A stretch of 64,000 nucleotides of DNA, from the NCBI RefSeq assembly GCF_006335015.1, contig NZ_VDGT01000007.1, positions 1 through 64,000 on the forward strand. Reading direction: 5' to 3'. The DNA comes from Streptomyces sedi (GTDB lineage: Bacteria; Actinomycetota; Actinomycetes; Streptomycetales; Streptomycetaceae). Positions 35,582 to 54,747 of the stretch are shown one piece after another; position 1 is the stretch's first letter; each line of letters opens with the position of its first letter. The notes below the pieces were generated by a model. That model was not told where the DNA came from and did no database searches. It saw only the letters and a list, made by a program, of their open reading frames with translations. A program made the position numbers and the translations under genes.

Positions 35582-35607
35582 GACAGGAAGACCGAGAGGA
35601 GCTGGAG

Positions 35608-36953
35608 ATGTCCGAGGTCGACTACGACATTGGAATCATCGGGGGCGGCCCCGCGGGTTCGACCGCCGCCTCGTACCTCGCCAGGGCGGGGCTGAGCGTC
35701 GCGGTCTTCGAGGGAGAGAACTTCCCCCGGCCGCACGTCGGTGAGTCGCTGGTGCCGGCCACCACGCCGGTGCTGCGGGAGATCGGCGCGCTCGACCTGG
35801 TCGATCAGGCGGGCTTCCCCCGCAAGTTCGGCGCCGCCTGGACGTCGGCCGTCGAGGGCGACGTGCCCCACCTGGGCTTCCAGGGGCTGAACAACGGTCT
35901 GGGATTCGCCGAGATCGAGTTCAACGAGCGCGACCAGCCGGGCGTGGGGCAGGACTACACGTACCACGTGGACCGGGGCAAGTTCGACCTGATGCTGCTC
36001 CAGCACGCCAACGCCCAGGGGGCCAAGGTCTTCGAGGGCATCCGGGTGCGCCGGGTCGACTTCGACGGCGAACGGCCGGTGATCCAGCTGCCGTTGGGGA
36101 GCAACGAGGTCGGCGTGAAGGTCCGCATGGTGGTGGACGCCAGCGGGCGCAACACCTTCCTGGGCCGGCAGCTCAGGCTGAAGGTGCCCGACCCGGTGTT
36201 CAACCAGTACGCCATCCACGCCTGGTTCGAGGGACTGGACCGGACGGCGTTGGCGCCCACCGGCGAGAAGGCCGACTACATCTTCATCCACTTCCTGCCG
36301 ATCACCGACACATGGGTGTGGCAGATCCCCATCACCGACACGATAACGAGCGTGGGAGTCGTCACTCAGAAGAGCCAGTTCTCCGCCTCGAAGGATGACC
36401 TGGAGGGATTCTTCTGGGAGTGCGTGGGAAGCCGTCCGGAGCTGCGGAAGGCGCTGGAGGATTCCGATCAGGTGCGCCCGTTCAAGGCGGAGGGCGACTA
36501 CAGCTACGGAATGCGGCAGATCGTCGGCGACGGTTTCGCGCTGATCGGTGACGCGGCGCGTTTCGTGGACCCGATCTTCTCCAGCGGGGTGAGCGTCGCG
36601 CTGAACAGCGCGAGGATCGCCTGCAAGGACATCATCGCCGCCGCGGAGAAGGACGACTTTCGGCGGGAGAGTTTCTCGCAGTACGAGCGGACGCTCAGGC
36701 GCGGGGTCAACAACTGGTACGAGTTCATCTCCGTCTACTACCGGCTGAACATTCTCTTCACCGCCTTCGTGCAGGACCCCCGGTACCGGCTCGACGTCCT
36801 GAAAATGCTCCAGGGCGACGTCTACGACGATGACGAGCCCAAAGCCCTGGCGGCGATGCGGAGGATCGTCCGGGTGGTCGAGGAGAACCCCGACCACCTG
36901 TGGCACCGGCATCTGGGCAGCCTTTCCGCCCCCAGCTCGGCCCCGATGTTCTG

Positions 36954-36954
<1 letters not shown>
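35608..36954 (+). CDS. FADH2-dependent pyrrolyl-S-PCP halogenase (PltA-like)
   Basis: The 448-residue protein has FAD motif GGGPAG (12-17), GESLVPATTP, the catalytic-lysine region GFPRKFGAAW with Lys73, and WVWQIP (236-241), the WxWxIP motif. All landmarks of a working halogenase are therefore present. GFPRKFGAAWTS closely matches PltA, which dichlorinates pyrrolyl-S-PCP. It lies between its carrier and the PKS, and its stop overlaps the PKS start (TGATG). FADH2 would come from the reductase at 45916. Confidence 0.92.
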
Positions 36955-45661
<8,707 letters not shown>

Positions 45662-45662
<1 letters not shown>

Positions 45663-45913
45663 TGTCCCCCCGGCCTACGGCCGCCCGCCGGGACGAGCCG
45701 GCGCCGACCGTCCCCGAGGCGGCCCGCCCGAGTCCGCGGCTCGCGCCGGCCTGGCCCGGCTGGAGCACGCTCGCCCTGCTGCGCACGATCCTCACCCTCG
45801 ACGACAGGCTCATCAACGGCAAGCCACCGACCCCCCGCCCGCTCCCCCGAGTGCCCCGGCGCGACCACGCGACCCTGCGCGACACAGACCGATCATCCAC
45901 CGAGGGGTGTTAA
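45662..45913 (+). CDS. Small protein of unknown function in the PKS operon
   Basis: The 83-residue product starts at ATG 45662, overlapping the PKS stop (TGATG), and ends at TAA 3 bp before the reductase ATG. It is basic and Pro-rich at both ends with one likely helix, WSTLALLRTILTLDDRLING. It has no cysteines and no known domain that I can recognise. Strict overlap with the genes on both sides argues that it is translated. Confidence 0.55.
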
Positions 45914-45915
45914 CG

Positions 45916-46440
45916 ATGGACGCAACGACTTCCAGGCCGCCCACGGCGTACGGCGCCTCGTCGCCGGCTCCGACCACCATGCGGGAGGTGTGCGGGCTCT
46001 TCGCCACCGGGGTGACGGTGGTCACCAGCGCGACCGGGGACCGCCGGGTGGGCGCCACGGTGAACTCCTTCACCTCCGTCTCGCTCGACCCGCCGCTGGT
46101 GCTGTTCTGCCTGCGCCACGACTCCGGGCTGCTGCGCGCCATCCGGGACTCCGGGGTCTTCGCGGTCAGCATCCTCAGCCGTGAACAGGGCCAGGTGGCC
46201 CACTCGTTCGCCCGTCCAGGACCCAACGGGTTCGAGACCGCCCCCGCCACCGCGGGGGCCACCGGGGCGCCCGTGCTGGACGGCGCCGTCGGCCATCTTG
46301 AGTGCAAGGTCGCCGAGGAGTTCGGCGGCGGCGACCACCAGATCGTGCTGGGTGAGGTGGTGAGCCTGGCCGGGGACAAGGGCGCCGCGCCGCTCGCCTT
46401 CCACCGCGGCGCGCTGACCGAACTCGCCACCGGGAGCTGA
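45916..46440 (+). CDS. Flavin reductase (HpaC/NTAB-like)
   Basis: The 174-residue protein starts at ATG 45916 with GAGGGG about 8 bases upstream. It has the short-chain flavin reductase pattern: MREVCGLFATGVTVVTSATG, VGATVNSFTSVSLDPPLVLF, VSILSREQGQVAHSFA. These enzymes give free FADH2 or FMNH2 from NAD(P)H. It is the obvious partner of the FADH2-dependent halogenases in the cluster. Confidence 0.9.
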   Translation: MDATTSRPPTAYGASSPAPTTMREVCGLFATGVTVVTSATGDRRVGATVNSFTSVSLDPPLVLFCLRHDSGLLRAIRDSGVFAVSILSREQGQVAHSFARPGPNGFETAPATAGATGAPVLDGAVGHLECKVAEEFGGGDHQIVLGEVVSLAGDKGAAPLAFHRGALTELATGS

Positions 46441-46445
46441 CCTTC

Positions 46446-48218
46446 ATGACGACCCTCGGCACACCACCGGACCCAGCCGTGCGCCGGCGCGTGGTGGAGG
46501 CGGACAGCCTCCCCGAAGCGCTGCTGCTGCGCGCCCGGGAGCGGCCGGACGACACCGCCTATGTCTTCCTGGCCGACGGCGAACGTCCCGCCGACAGCAC
46601 GACCTACCGCCAACTGGACCTGGCCGCCCGCTCCCGGGCCGGCCTGCTCGGCGACCATGCCGGCCGCGGGAGCAGCGCGCTGCTGATGTACCCGGCCGGG
46701 GTGGAGTTCGTCCGTGCCCTGCTGGGCTGCATGTACGCGGGCGTGGCCGGCGCCCCGGTGCCGGTGCCGACCAGGGAGCGCGGGCTGGAGCGGATCCGCC
46801 GGATCGCGGACGACGCCGGCACCAGTCTGGTGCTGACGGTCGCGGAGGTACGGGACGAGTTGCTGGCCAGGTTCGGCGACTCGCCGTTCCTCGCCGGGCT
46901 TCGCCTGGTAGCCACGGACGAGGCGCCCGCCGCGCGGCCGGCCGCACCGCCGACGGCGATCGACCCGGATGCCGTGGCGCTGCTCCAGTACACCTCGGGC
47001 TCCACCGGCGACCCCAAGGGGGTGGAGGTCACCCACGCCAACTTCCGCGCCAACGTGCTGGAGACGGACGGGCTCTGGCCGTGCGCGCCGGACGGCGTCC
47101 TGGTCTCCTGGCTGCCGCACTTCCACGACATGGGGATGATGTTCGGGGTGGTGCTGCCGTTGTGGGCGGGCGCGCCGTCCTACCTGATGGCGCCCGCCGC
47201 GTTCGTCCGCCGCCCCGGCCGCTGGCTGGAGGCGATCTCCCGTTACCGCGGCACGCACTCCGCCGCACCCAGCTTCGCCTACGAGCTGTGCGTGCGGGAA
47301 GCCCGACAGCAGGGGGCGGCGCCCGGGGTCGACCTGTCCTCGTGGCGGGTGGCGGCCAACGGGGCGGAACCGGTGCGCTGGTCGGTCGTCGACGAGTTCG
47401 TCCGGACGTTCGCCCCCTTCGGGTTCGCCGGCCGCGCCATGTGCCCGGGCTACGGGCTCGCCGAGAACACCCTCAAGGCCACGGGCAGTCGGCAGGAGGA
47501 CGAGCCGACCGTGATCTGGCTGGACGACGACGCGCTGCGCGAGAACCGGGTGGAGACGCGCCGGGGGCCGGGCGGGGGCGCGGTGCCGCTGGTCGGCGCC
47601 GGCGTGCCGGTCGGCGAGACGCGGCTGCGCGTCGTGGACCCGGCCAGCGGCTGGGGGGTGCCCGACGGCACGGTCGGCGAGGTCTGGATCAACGGCCCCT
47701 GTGTGGCGAGCGGTTACCACGGCAGGCCGGAGGAGTCGCGGGAGGTCTTCCGCGCCCGGATCGTCGGGGAACCGAAGGCCGGAACGTTTCTGCGGACCGG
47801 GGACCTCGGGTTCCTGCGCCGGGGCGAGCTGTTTCTCACCGGACGGCTGAAGGACGTGATCATCCGCAAGGGCCGCAACTTCTACCCCCAGGACATCGAG
47901 TTGTCGGCGGAACGGTCCCACGAGGGCCTGCACCCGAACAGCGTCGCCGCGTTCTCCGTCGACGACGGGACGAGCGAGCGGCTGGTCGTGGTGGTCGAGG
48001 CCGACGGACGGGTGCTGCGGGACTGCGCCCCGGAGGCGCTGCGCGAGCGGGTGCGCCTGGCCGTGCACGAGGGGCAGCGGCTCCCCGTGGACGAGGTGGT
48101 CGTGGTGCGCCGCGGGGCGCTCCCCAAGACCTCCAGCGGCAAGGTGCAGCGCAGGGCGTGCCGGGCCAGATACCTGGAGGACGCGTGGAGTCCCGCCGGG
48201 ATCGGGGGCGGCAGATGA
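46446..48218 (+). CDS. Fatty acyl-AMP ligase (FAAL/FadD32-like)
   Basis: The 590-residue protein has the FAAL motifs LLQYTSGSTGDPKGVEVTHA, WLPHFHDMGMMFGVVLPLW, CPGYGLAENTLKATG, LRTGDLGFL and KDVIIRKGRNFYPQDIE, ending SSGKVQRRACRARYL. FAALs activate fatty acids as acyl-AMP for an ACP, sometimes CoA. There is no obvious loading ACP next to it. It is 5 bp after the reductase and overlaps the KAS III gene by ATGA. With KAS III and carboxylase it could form an alkylmalonyl extender route. Confidence 0.9.
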   Translation: MTTLGTPPDPAVRRRVVEADSLPEALLLRARERPDDTAYVFLADGERPADSTTYRQLDLAARSRAGLLGDHAGRGSSALLMYPAGVEFVRALLGCMYAGVAGAPVPVPTRERGLERIRRIADDAGTSLVLTVAEVRDELLARFGDSPFLAGLRLVATDEAPAARPAAPPTAIDPDAVALLQYTSGSTGDPKGVEVTHANFRANVLETDGLWPCAPDGVLVSWLPHFHDMGMMFGVVLPLWAGAPSYLMAPAAFVRRPGRWLEAISRYRGTHSAAPSFAYELCVREARQQGAAPGVDLSSWRVAANGAEPVRWSVVDEFVRTFAPFGFAGRAMCPGYGLAENTLKATGSRQEDEPTVIWLDDDALRENRVETRRGPGGGAVPLVGAGVPVGETRLRVVDPASGWGVPDGTVGEVWINGPCVASGYHGRPEESREVFRARIVGEPKAGTFLRTGDLGFLRRGELFLTGRLKDVIIRKGRNFYPQDIELSAERSHEGLHPNSVAAFSVDDGTSERLVVVVEADGRVLRDCAPEALRERVRLAVHEGQRLPVDEVVVVRRGALPKTSSGKVQRRACRARYLEDAWSPAGIGGGR

Positions 48219-49231
48219 CGATCCTGCCCGCACCCACCCGGCTGCGCACCGCGCCGGCCGTCGACGGGGCCCGCATCCTGGGCCTGGGGACCTACCGGCC
48301 GAGCACCGTGGTGGACAACGCACAGGTGGCCGGCCCCATCGACTCCTCGGACGAGTGGATCCGGCGGCGAAGCGGCATCGCCAGCCGCCGCTTCGCCGGC
48401 CCGGACGAGACCGTGGTGTCGATGGCCTCGGAGTCCGCGGTCAAGGCACTGGCCGCCGCCGGGATCGCTCCCGAAGCGGTGGACGCGGTACTGGTGGCGT
48501 CGATGTCGCACCTGGAGCAGGCGCCGGCCGCCGCGCCGAGGATCGCGCACCTCATCGGCGCCGGGACGGCCGGGGCGGCCGACGTGGGAGCGGCCTGCGC
48601 CGGGTTCTGCTACGTGCTCGCGCTGGGCGACGCCCTGGTGCGCTCCGGCGCCGCCCGGCACGTGGTGGTGATCGGCGCGGAGAAGATGAGCGACATCGTC
48701 GATCCCACCGACCGGGGCACCGCCTTCCTGTTCGGGGACGGCGCGGGCGCGGTGGTGCTCGGGCCCTCGGACCGCCCCGGGATCGGCCCGCCGGTCTGGG
48801 GGGCGGAGGGCGACCGGCATCGGATGATCGCCCATGACCGCTCCTGGCTGGAGGCCAGGGACCGGCCGGCCCCCTGGCCCGCGCTGCGCATGGCGGGGCC
48901 CGAGGTCTTCCGCTGGGCGACCGGCAGCGTGCCGGGCATCGCCCGGAGGGCGCTGGAGGCCGCGGGACTCGAACCCGGCGACCTGGCGGCGTTCATACCG
49001 CACCAGGCCAACGCCCGGATCATCGACGCGGTCGCCCGCAGCCTGGGGCTGCCGCCGCACGTGGTGGTGGCCAGGGACGTGGTGACCTCGGCCAACACCT
49101 CGGCCGCCTCGATCCCGCTGGCCATGGACAGCCTGGCCAGCCGGGGCGAACTCCCCAGCGGAGGGAAGGCGTTGCTGGTCGGTTTCGGAGCCGGGCTGGT
49201 GTACGCGGCGCAGGTGGTGGAGCTGCCGTGA
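48215..49231 (+). CDS. 3-ketoacyl-ACP synthase III (FabH-like)
   Basis: The 338-residue protein has the Cys-His-Asn triad of FabH: Cys in [14 protein letters not shown], His in [11 protein letters not shown] and Asn in [11 protein letters not shown]. The C-terminal [13 protein letters not shown] is also typical. FabH enzymes condense acyl-CoA or acyl-AMP-derived thioesters with malonyl-ACP. In reveromycin biosynthesis a FabH homologue (RevR) and an acyl ligase (RevS) serve extender-unit supply, which is a useful parallel here. Confidence 0.9.
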   Translation: MTILPAPTRLRTAPAVDGARILGLGTYRPSTVVDNAQVAGPIDSSDEWIRRRSGIASRRFAGPDETVVSMASESAVKALAAAGIAPEAVDAVLVASMSHLEQAPAAAPRIAHLIGAGTAGAADVGAACAGFCYVLALGDALVRSGAARHVVVIGAEKMSDIVDPTDRGTAFLFGDGAGAVVLGPSDRPGIGPPVWGAEGDRHRMIAHDRSWLEARDRPAPWPALRMAGPEVFRWATGSVPGIARRALEAAGLEPGDLAAFIPHQANARIIDAVARSLGLPPHVVVARDVVTSANTSAASIPLAMDSLASRGELPSGGKALLVGFGAGLVYAAQVVELP

Positions 49232-49340
49232 CGTGCCGACCCGCCGGTCCCCGGCCGCGCCGGGGACCGGGACGGCGTCGACGGGCGAGGTGCCAGGAGT
49301 ACGCGGTGCACGCGGTGCACCCCAGGAGAGGAGTGGGACC

Positions 49341-50935
<1,595 letters not shown>

Positions 50936-50939
<4 letters not shown>

Positions 50940-51190
50940 GCGGGGTGGTGGGCGGGCACCCGGCCGGCACCCGGCCGGCGCGGCCCGCGGCCGGGGACGA
51001 CCGCGGTATCCGCGTGGTCCGGGGCAATCCGGCCGAGGACGAACTGGCCGCCGCCGTCACCGCCGTGCTGGCGGTACTGGCAGCGGCCGACCGGCGGTCC
51101 GGGGAACGGGGCGCGGCGCCCGGCGCCCGGCGCTGGTCCGCGCCGGCCGCGCGCATGACGCGCCGGCCGCCGCGGGCGGGTTGGCGGTAG
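50936..51190 (+). CDS. Acyl-CoA carboxylase epsilon subunit
   Basis: The 84-residue product starts at GTG 50936, overlapping the beta-subunit stop as [24 protein letters not shown] is the epsilon-subunit signature of actinobacterial acyl-CoA carboxylases; the C-terminus is a basic, Ala/Arg-rich tail. Epsilon subunits stabilise and activate the alpha-beta complex. Presence of a dedicated epsilon gene indicates a working carboxylase in this pathway. Confidence 0.82.
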
Positions 51191-51212
51191 CGCCTCCTCT
51201 CCCCGTACCGCA

Positions 51213-51272
51213 CGCGCGAGACAGGAGAGGGCCCCGCCGAGCGGTCGGCGGGGCCCTCTCCTGTCTCGCGCG
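51213..51272. terminator. Very strong bidirectional terminator, 28-bp perfect stem
   Basis: Bases 51213-51240 pair perfectly with 51245-51272 around a GCGG loop. It separates the convergent plus-strand PKS/carboxylase operon and the minus-strand PKS/P450 operon. Confidence 0.88.
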
Positions 51273-51292
51273 CGTCCGGCGGGGAATGCCGC

Positions 51293-51691
51293 TCAGAACT
51301 CGGTGATCTCCCGCATCTCGGCGAAGAGCGCCTGGTACTCCTTCGACTGCACGAGCGGGATCATGCCCATCAGCTTGCCCATGTTGCCCTTGGCCCGCAT
51401 CTTGCCGGTGGTGAAGGCGACGGGCGGCGAGAGCTTCCCCGTCTGGAGCTTGACGCTGTTGGCGTAGCTGATGGTGATGACGAACGCGGCGTCCTCCGCG
51501 TCGCCGCGCCTGGCCCGCTTGATCTGCCCCTCGTCGAACTCCAGGAAGTAGTGGACCTCCTCCCTGCCCTCGGGCAGCTGGTTGACCACGTACTGGGCGG
51601 TCAGCGTGGGCTGGCCGCGGTGCGGCAGTTCCCTGCCACGCTCCTCGACCTGGGCGAAGAACTCGTCGGACAGGTAGGCGATCTTGCTCAA
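51293..51691 (-). CDS. SCP2 sterol-binding domain protein
   Basis: The 132-residue protein starts at TTG 51691 with AAGGAG 6 bases upstream. It has the SCP2 fold pattern: LTAQYVVNQLPEGREEVHYF, VITISYANSVKLQTG and AFTTGKMRAKGNMGKLMGMI. SCP2 domains bind hydrophobic ligands such as acyl-CoA or polyketides. It is the last gene of the minus-strand operon, after a P450, and may carry the greasy intermediate or product. Confidence 0.85.
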   Translation of the reverse strand: MSKIAYLSDEFFAQVEERGRELPHRGQPTLTAQYVVNQLPEGREEVHYFLEFDEGQIKRARRGDAEDAAFVITISYANSVKLQTGKLSPPVAFTTGKMRAKGNMGKLMGMIPLVQSKEYQALFAEMREITEF

Positions 51692-51754
51692 GGCAGGCTC
51701 CTTCTCTTCGGTTCGCGGGGCCGTCCATCGGGTCCCGACGGGGTGGGGGAACGC

Positions 51755-53014
51755 CTAGCGCGCGATGAGCCGGACGCGCAGCGACTCCATGCTGCGCAGC
51801 GTCATCCGAGGCCGGAAGACGGGCTGCTCCAGGAACTCGATCGCGGAGAAACGGTCGAGCAGCGCGTTGACCACGATCTCCAGCTCCATCTTGGCGAGCG
51901 ACACGCCCAGGCAGTGGTGGATGCCGGCGCTGAACGACAGATGCGCGTTGTCGGTGCGCCGGATGTCGAAGCGGTCCGGGTCGGGGAAGCGCTCGGGGTC
52001 GCGGTTGGCGCTGGAGAGCATCGCGATCAGCACCTCGCCCTCGGGGATGGTGACACCGCCGTACTCGACCGGCTCGAAGGTCATCCGCGGCGAGAGGCCT
52101 GCGGGCGGCTCCATCCGCAGCACCTCCTCCACGGCGCCGGGGATCAGCTTGCGGTCCTCGGTGATGGCGGCCAGCACCTCGGGGTCGCGCCACAGGTACC
52201 AGACGACGCTGCTGATGGCGCTCGTCGTGGTCTCGAAGCCGGCGGCTATCACCGCGTTGCAGAAGGCCATCAGCTCGTCGAAGCTGAGCTTCCCGCCCTC
52301 CTCCTCCGCGGCGATGAGGTCGGTCAGCATGTCGTCCCGCGGGTTGGCGCGACGCTCCTCGATGAGCCGGGTGAAGTACTCCTGGGTCTGCTCGGTGCCC
52401 TCGTCGGCCTCCAGCAGGTCGTCCGCGGTCATGCCGAGTTCGAAGGTCTTCAGGAACTGCTCGATCGGCTCACGCAGCGCGGGCGCCTCGTCGCGGGGTA
52501 CGCCCAGCATGGTGGCGACGACCAGCAGCGGCAGCGGGAAGGCGAACTCGTTGAGCAGGTCGCCCTCCCCCCGCTCGGCGATCGGGTCGAGCATCTCGGC
52601 GGTGAACCCCTCGATCGAGGAGTGCATCTCGTGCACCCTGCGGGGGGTGAAGGCGTGGCTGACCAGCTTCCGCAGCCGGCGGTGGTCCTCGCCGTTGGAC
52701 CACAGCATGGTGGACTTCAGCCGCCGTAGCGCGGGGTGGTCCTCCCACTCGCCGCCGAAGCGGCCGGCCATGAACTTGTGGATGTCCCGGCCGATGCGCG
52801 GGCTGCGCAGGACGCTGTTGACGTCCTCGTAGCGGGAGACGATCCAGAAGCCCATCTGGCTCCGGTAGACCGGGGCGAGTTCCCGCAGCTGGCGCTGGAG
52901 GGGGTAGGGGTCGGCGTAGGACTCGGGGGTGAGGAGCAGCTGCGCCAGGATGGCGTCGGCCTCCTCGGTGCGGGCTGCGTCGTGCGCACCGGTGCCGGTG
53001 GGCGTCACGGTCAC
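51755..53014 (-). CDS. Cytochrome P450
   Basis: The 419-residue protein starts at GTG 53014 behind GGGGA; a longer frame runs into the halogenase-like gene and is a shadow. Landmarks are the I-helix AAGFETTTSAIS, the ExxR motif EEVLR, and the heme loop FSAGIHHCLGVSLAKMELE with the Cys ligand. It is a class I bacterial P450 needing ferredoxin from elsewhere. It probably does a late oxidation or C-C/C-O coupling in the chloropyrrole pathway. Confidence 0.92.
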   Translation of the reverse strand: MTVTPTGTGAHDAARTEEADAILAQLLLTPESYADPYPLQRQLRELAPVYRSQMGFWIVSRYEDVNSVLRSPRIGRDIHKFMAGRFGGEWEDHPALRRLKSTMLWSNGEDHRRLRKLVSHAFTPRRVHEMHSSIEGFTAEMLDPIAERGEGDLLNEFAFPLPLLVVATMLGVPRDEAPALREPIEQFLKTFELGMTADDLLEADEGTEQTQEYFTRLIEERRANPRDDMLTDLIAAEEEGGKLSFDELMAFCNAVIAAGFETTTSAISSVVWYLWRDPEVLAAITEDRKLIPGAVEEVLRMEPPAGLSPRMTFEPVEYGGVTIPEGEVLIAMLSSANRDPERFPDPDRFDIRRTDNAHLSFSAGIHHCLGVSLAKMELEIVVNALLDRFSAIEFLEQPVFRPRMTLRSMESLRVRLIAR

Positions 53015-53075
53015 GAGGGGTTCCCCAATCTCGTTGTGTGTGGGCGGTGGTGGGGGCGCGGGGGTCGGTGGCGGG

Positions 53076-54716
53076 TCAGTCGTCCTCGATGCCTCCCCCG
53101 CCTCCGCCGCGCACGCCGTAGGACCGCACCAGGCGGCGCACGGCGGGTGCGGCGTCCTTGCGGACCCAGCGCAGCGTGCGCAGCCGGCGTCGGAGGCTGA
53201 GGCCGTAGTCGAGGTCGTCCGGTTCGCCGAAGCCGTAGATCGGCGGCGCGATCCGTTCCCTGCGGAGCCGTTGGAAGATCCGGTCGGAGGCCTGGCGGGA
53301 GGTCGCCTCACCGGAACGGACCAGCTCGCACTCGGCGAGCGTCCAGTCGAGCAGTTCCTCGTACTCGGTGAGCGTCTGGTGGCAGGCCCCGGTTTCGGGG
53401 GCGCGGGTGCGCAACGCGGCCGACGCCTGCTCGATCTGCCCGGCGTTCAGCAGCTTCAGCCCCCGTTTGAGGGTGAGCGCGTCCAGCATGGTGCCCAGCA
53501 ACCACACCCGGCCCATCGCGTTCCACAGCGGGAACTGGCCGCCGGCCGCGTGGACGGCCGCCGTCAGCCGCCGCTGCCGGGCCGCCATCCCGTGCTGGAG
53601 AGCCTGGAGATAGCGGAAGCGGCCGACGCCGAAGTCGCCGTCGCGCGCGGCCCCCAGCAGGTCGGCGGCGGCCGTGTGCACCAGCTGAGCGGAGACGTAG
53701 AGGTCGCGGCCGAGCAACGGGGACCCGCCGAGTGCCGCCCGGTCCAACAGCAGCATCCGGTCGCCGGCGGTCACCGTCGCGTGCCACTCGGGCTGCTCGT
53801 CCGCCCAGGTGACCAGCGGCCTGGCCTCGGCGAACTGGGCGGCCAGGGAGGGAAAACGCTCCAGATGCGAGCGGATCTCCGCCCAACCGCCGTCGCCTGC
53901 CGGCGTCCCCTCGCCGGTGAGCGTGAGACAGACGCTGGTCAGCGCGGTGCGTTCGAGGGTCTTCCCCGCGTTCCCGAAGTGGCTGACCGCCAGCACCCCG
54001 CCGTCGAAGACGTGGTGCAGCGTGCCCTCGTGCCAGGGCGGCGAGCCGTCCAGGTGCGGACTGACCTCGTCGAACGGGCGGACACCGACCGCGTGGGCGC
54101 TCAGCACCCGGGTCGTGCCGCCCGCGCGTTCCACGGTGCCGCCCAGCGCCTGGGCGACCGCGGAGCCCGGACCTGAGGTGTCCACGACGCAGGCGGCCGT
54201 GATCTCCTCGCCCGCCGCGGTGACCAGGCGGACGCCGCCGTCCTCGGGAATGGCCTTCTCCACCCGGACCCGCTGCCTGACCTCGGCACCGTGCCGGACC
54301 GCGAGGGCCAGCAGCCAGGCGTCCACGTCCGGCCGGTAGAGATGGCTCTCGCCGTGCTCGGACGGCACGTTGAACTGGAGCGATTCGTAGCGGCGGTGGG
54401 CCCGCCCCTCGGTGTGGTGGGCGAACCCGAAGGTGCGGTGCACCCCGCCCGCCCCCGAGATCTCCTCGCGCACCTTGTCGGCAAAGGCGAGGAACGCGAT
54501 CTCCGGCACCCGGTAGCGGGCGGCGATCAGCTCGTACAGGAAGGACGTGCAGGGCAGGGTCAGTTCGCCCGGCTCGTGCCGGGGGTGCTCGTCCGGGCCG
54601 AGGAGGAGGACCCGGACGCCGTTCCTCGCCAGCACGGCGCCGAGCATGGCGCCGGTGACCCCGGTGCCGATGACGGCGACCTGGTGGTCGGCGCCCGGGT
54701 CGATGGTCGATCGCAT
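53076..54716 (-). CDS. Halogenase-fold flavoprotein lacking catalytic motifs (pseudo-halogenase)
   Basis: The 546-residue protein starts at ATG 54716 with GAGGGAG 7 bases upstream. It is a full-length paralogue of the halogenase at 54748. FAD motif GTGVTG (17-22) is kept. The residue aligned with the catalytic Lys is His93 (GVHRTFGF against GVKRNFGF), and the WxWxIP motif is replaced by VLAVSH (241-246). It should not halogenate by the known mechanism. It could be a structural or activating partner of its neighbour, or a different flavin oxidase. Confidence 0.85.
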   Translation of the reverse strand: MRSTIDPGADHQVAVIGTGVTGAMLGAVLARNGVRVLLLGPDEHPRHEPGELTLPCTSFLYELIAARYRVPEIAFLAFADKVREEISGAGGVHRTFGFAHHTEGRAHRRYESLQFNVPSEHGESHLYRPDVDAWLLALAVRHGAEVRQRVRVEKAIPEDGGVRLVTAAGEEITAACVVDTSGPGSAVAQALGGTVERAGGTTRVLSAHAVGVRPFDEVSPHLDGSPPWHEGTLHHVFDGGVLAVSHFGNAGKTLERTALTSVCLTLTGEGTPAGDGGWAEIRSHLERFPSLAAQFAEARPLVTWADEQPEWHATVTAGDRMLLLDRAALGGSPLLGRDLYVSAQLVHTAAADLLGAARDGDFGVGRFRYLQALQHGMAARQRRLTAAVHAAGGQFPLWNAMGRVWLLGTMLDALTLKRGLKLLNAGQIEQASAALRTRAPETGACHQTLTEYEELLDWTLAECELVRSGEATSRQASDRIFQRLRRERIAPPIYGFGEPDDLDYGLSLRRRLRTLRWVRKDAAPAVRRLVRSYGVRGGGGGGIEDD

Positions 54717-54747
54717 GGCGTGCTCCCTCGCGTCGGGTCGGTTGCGG

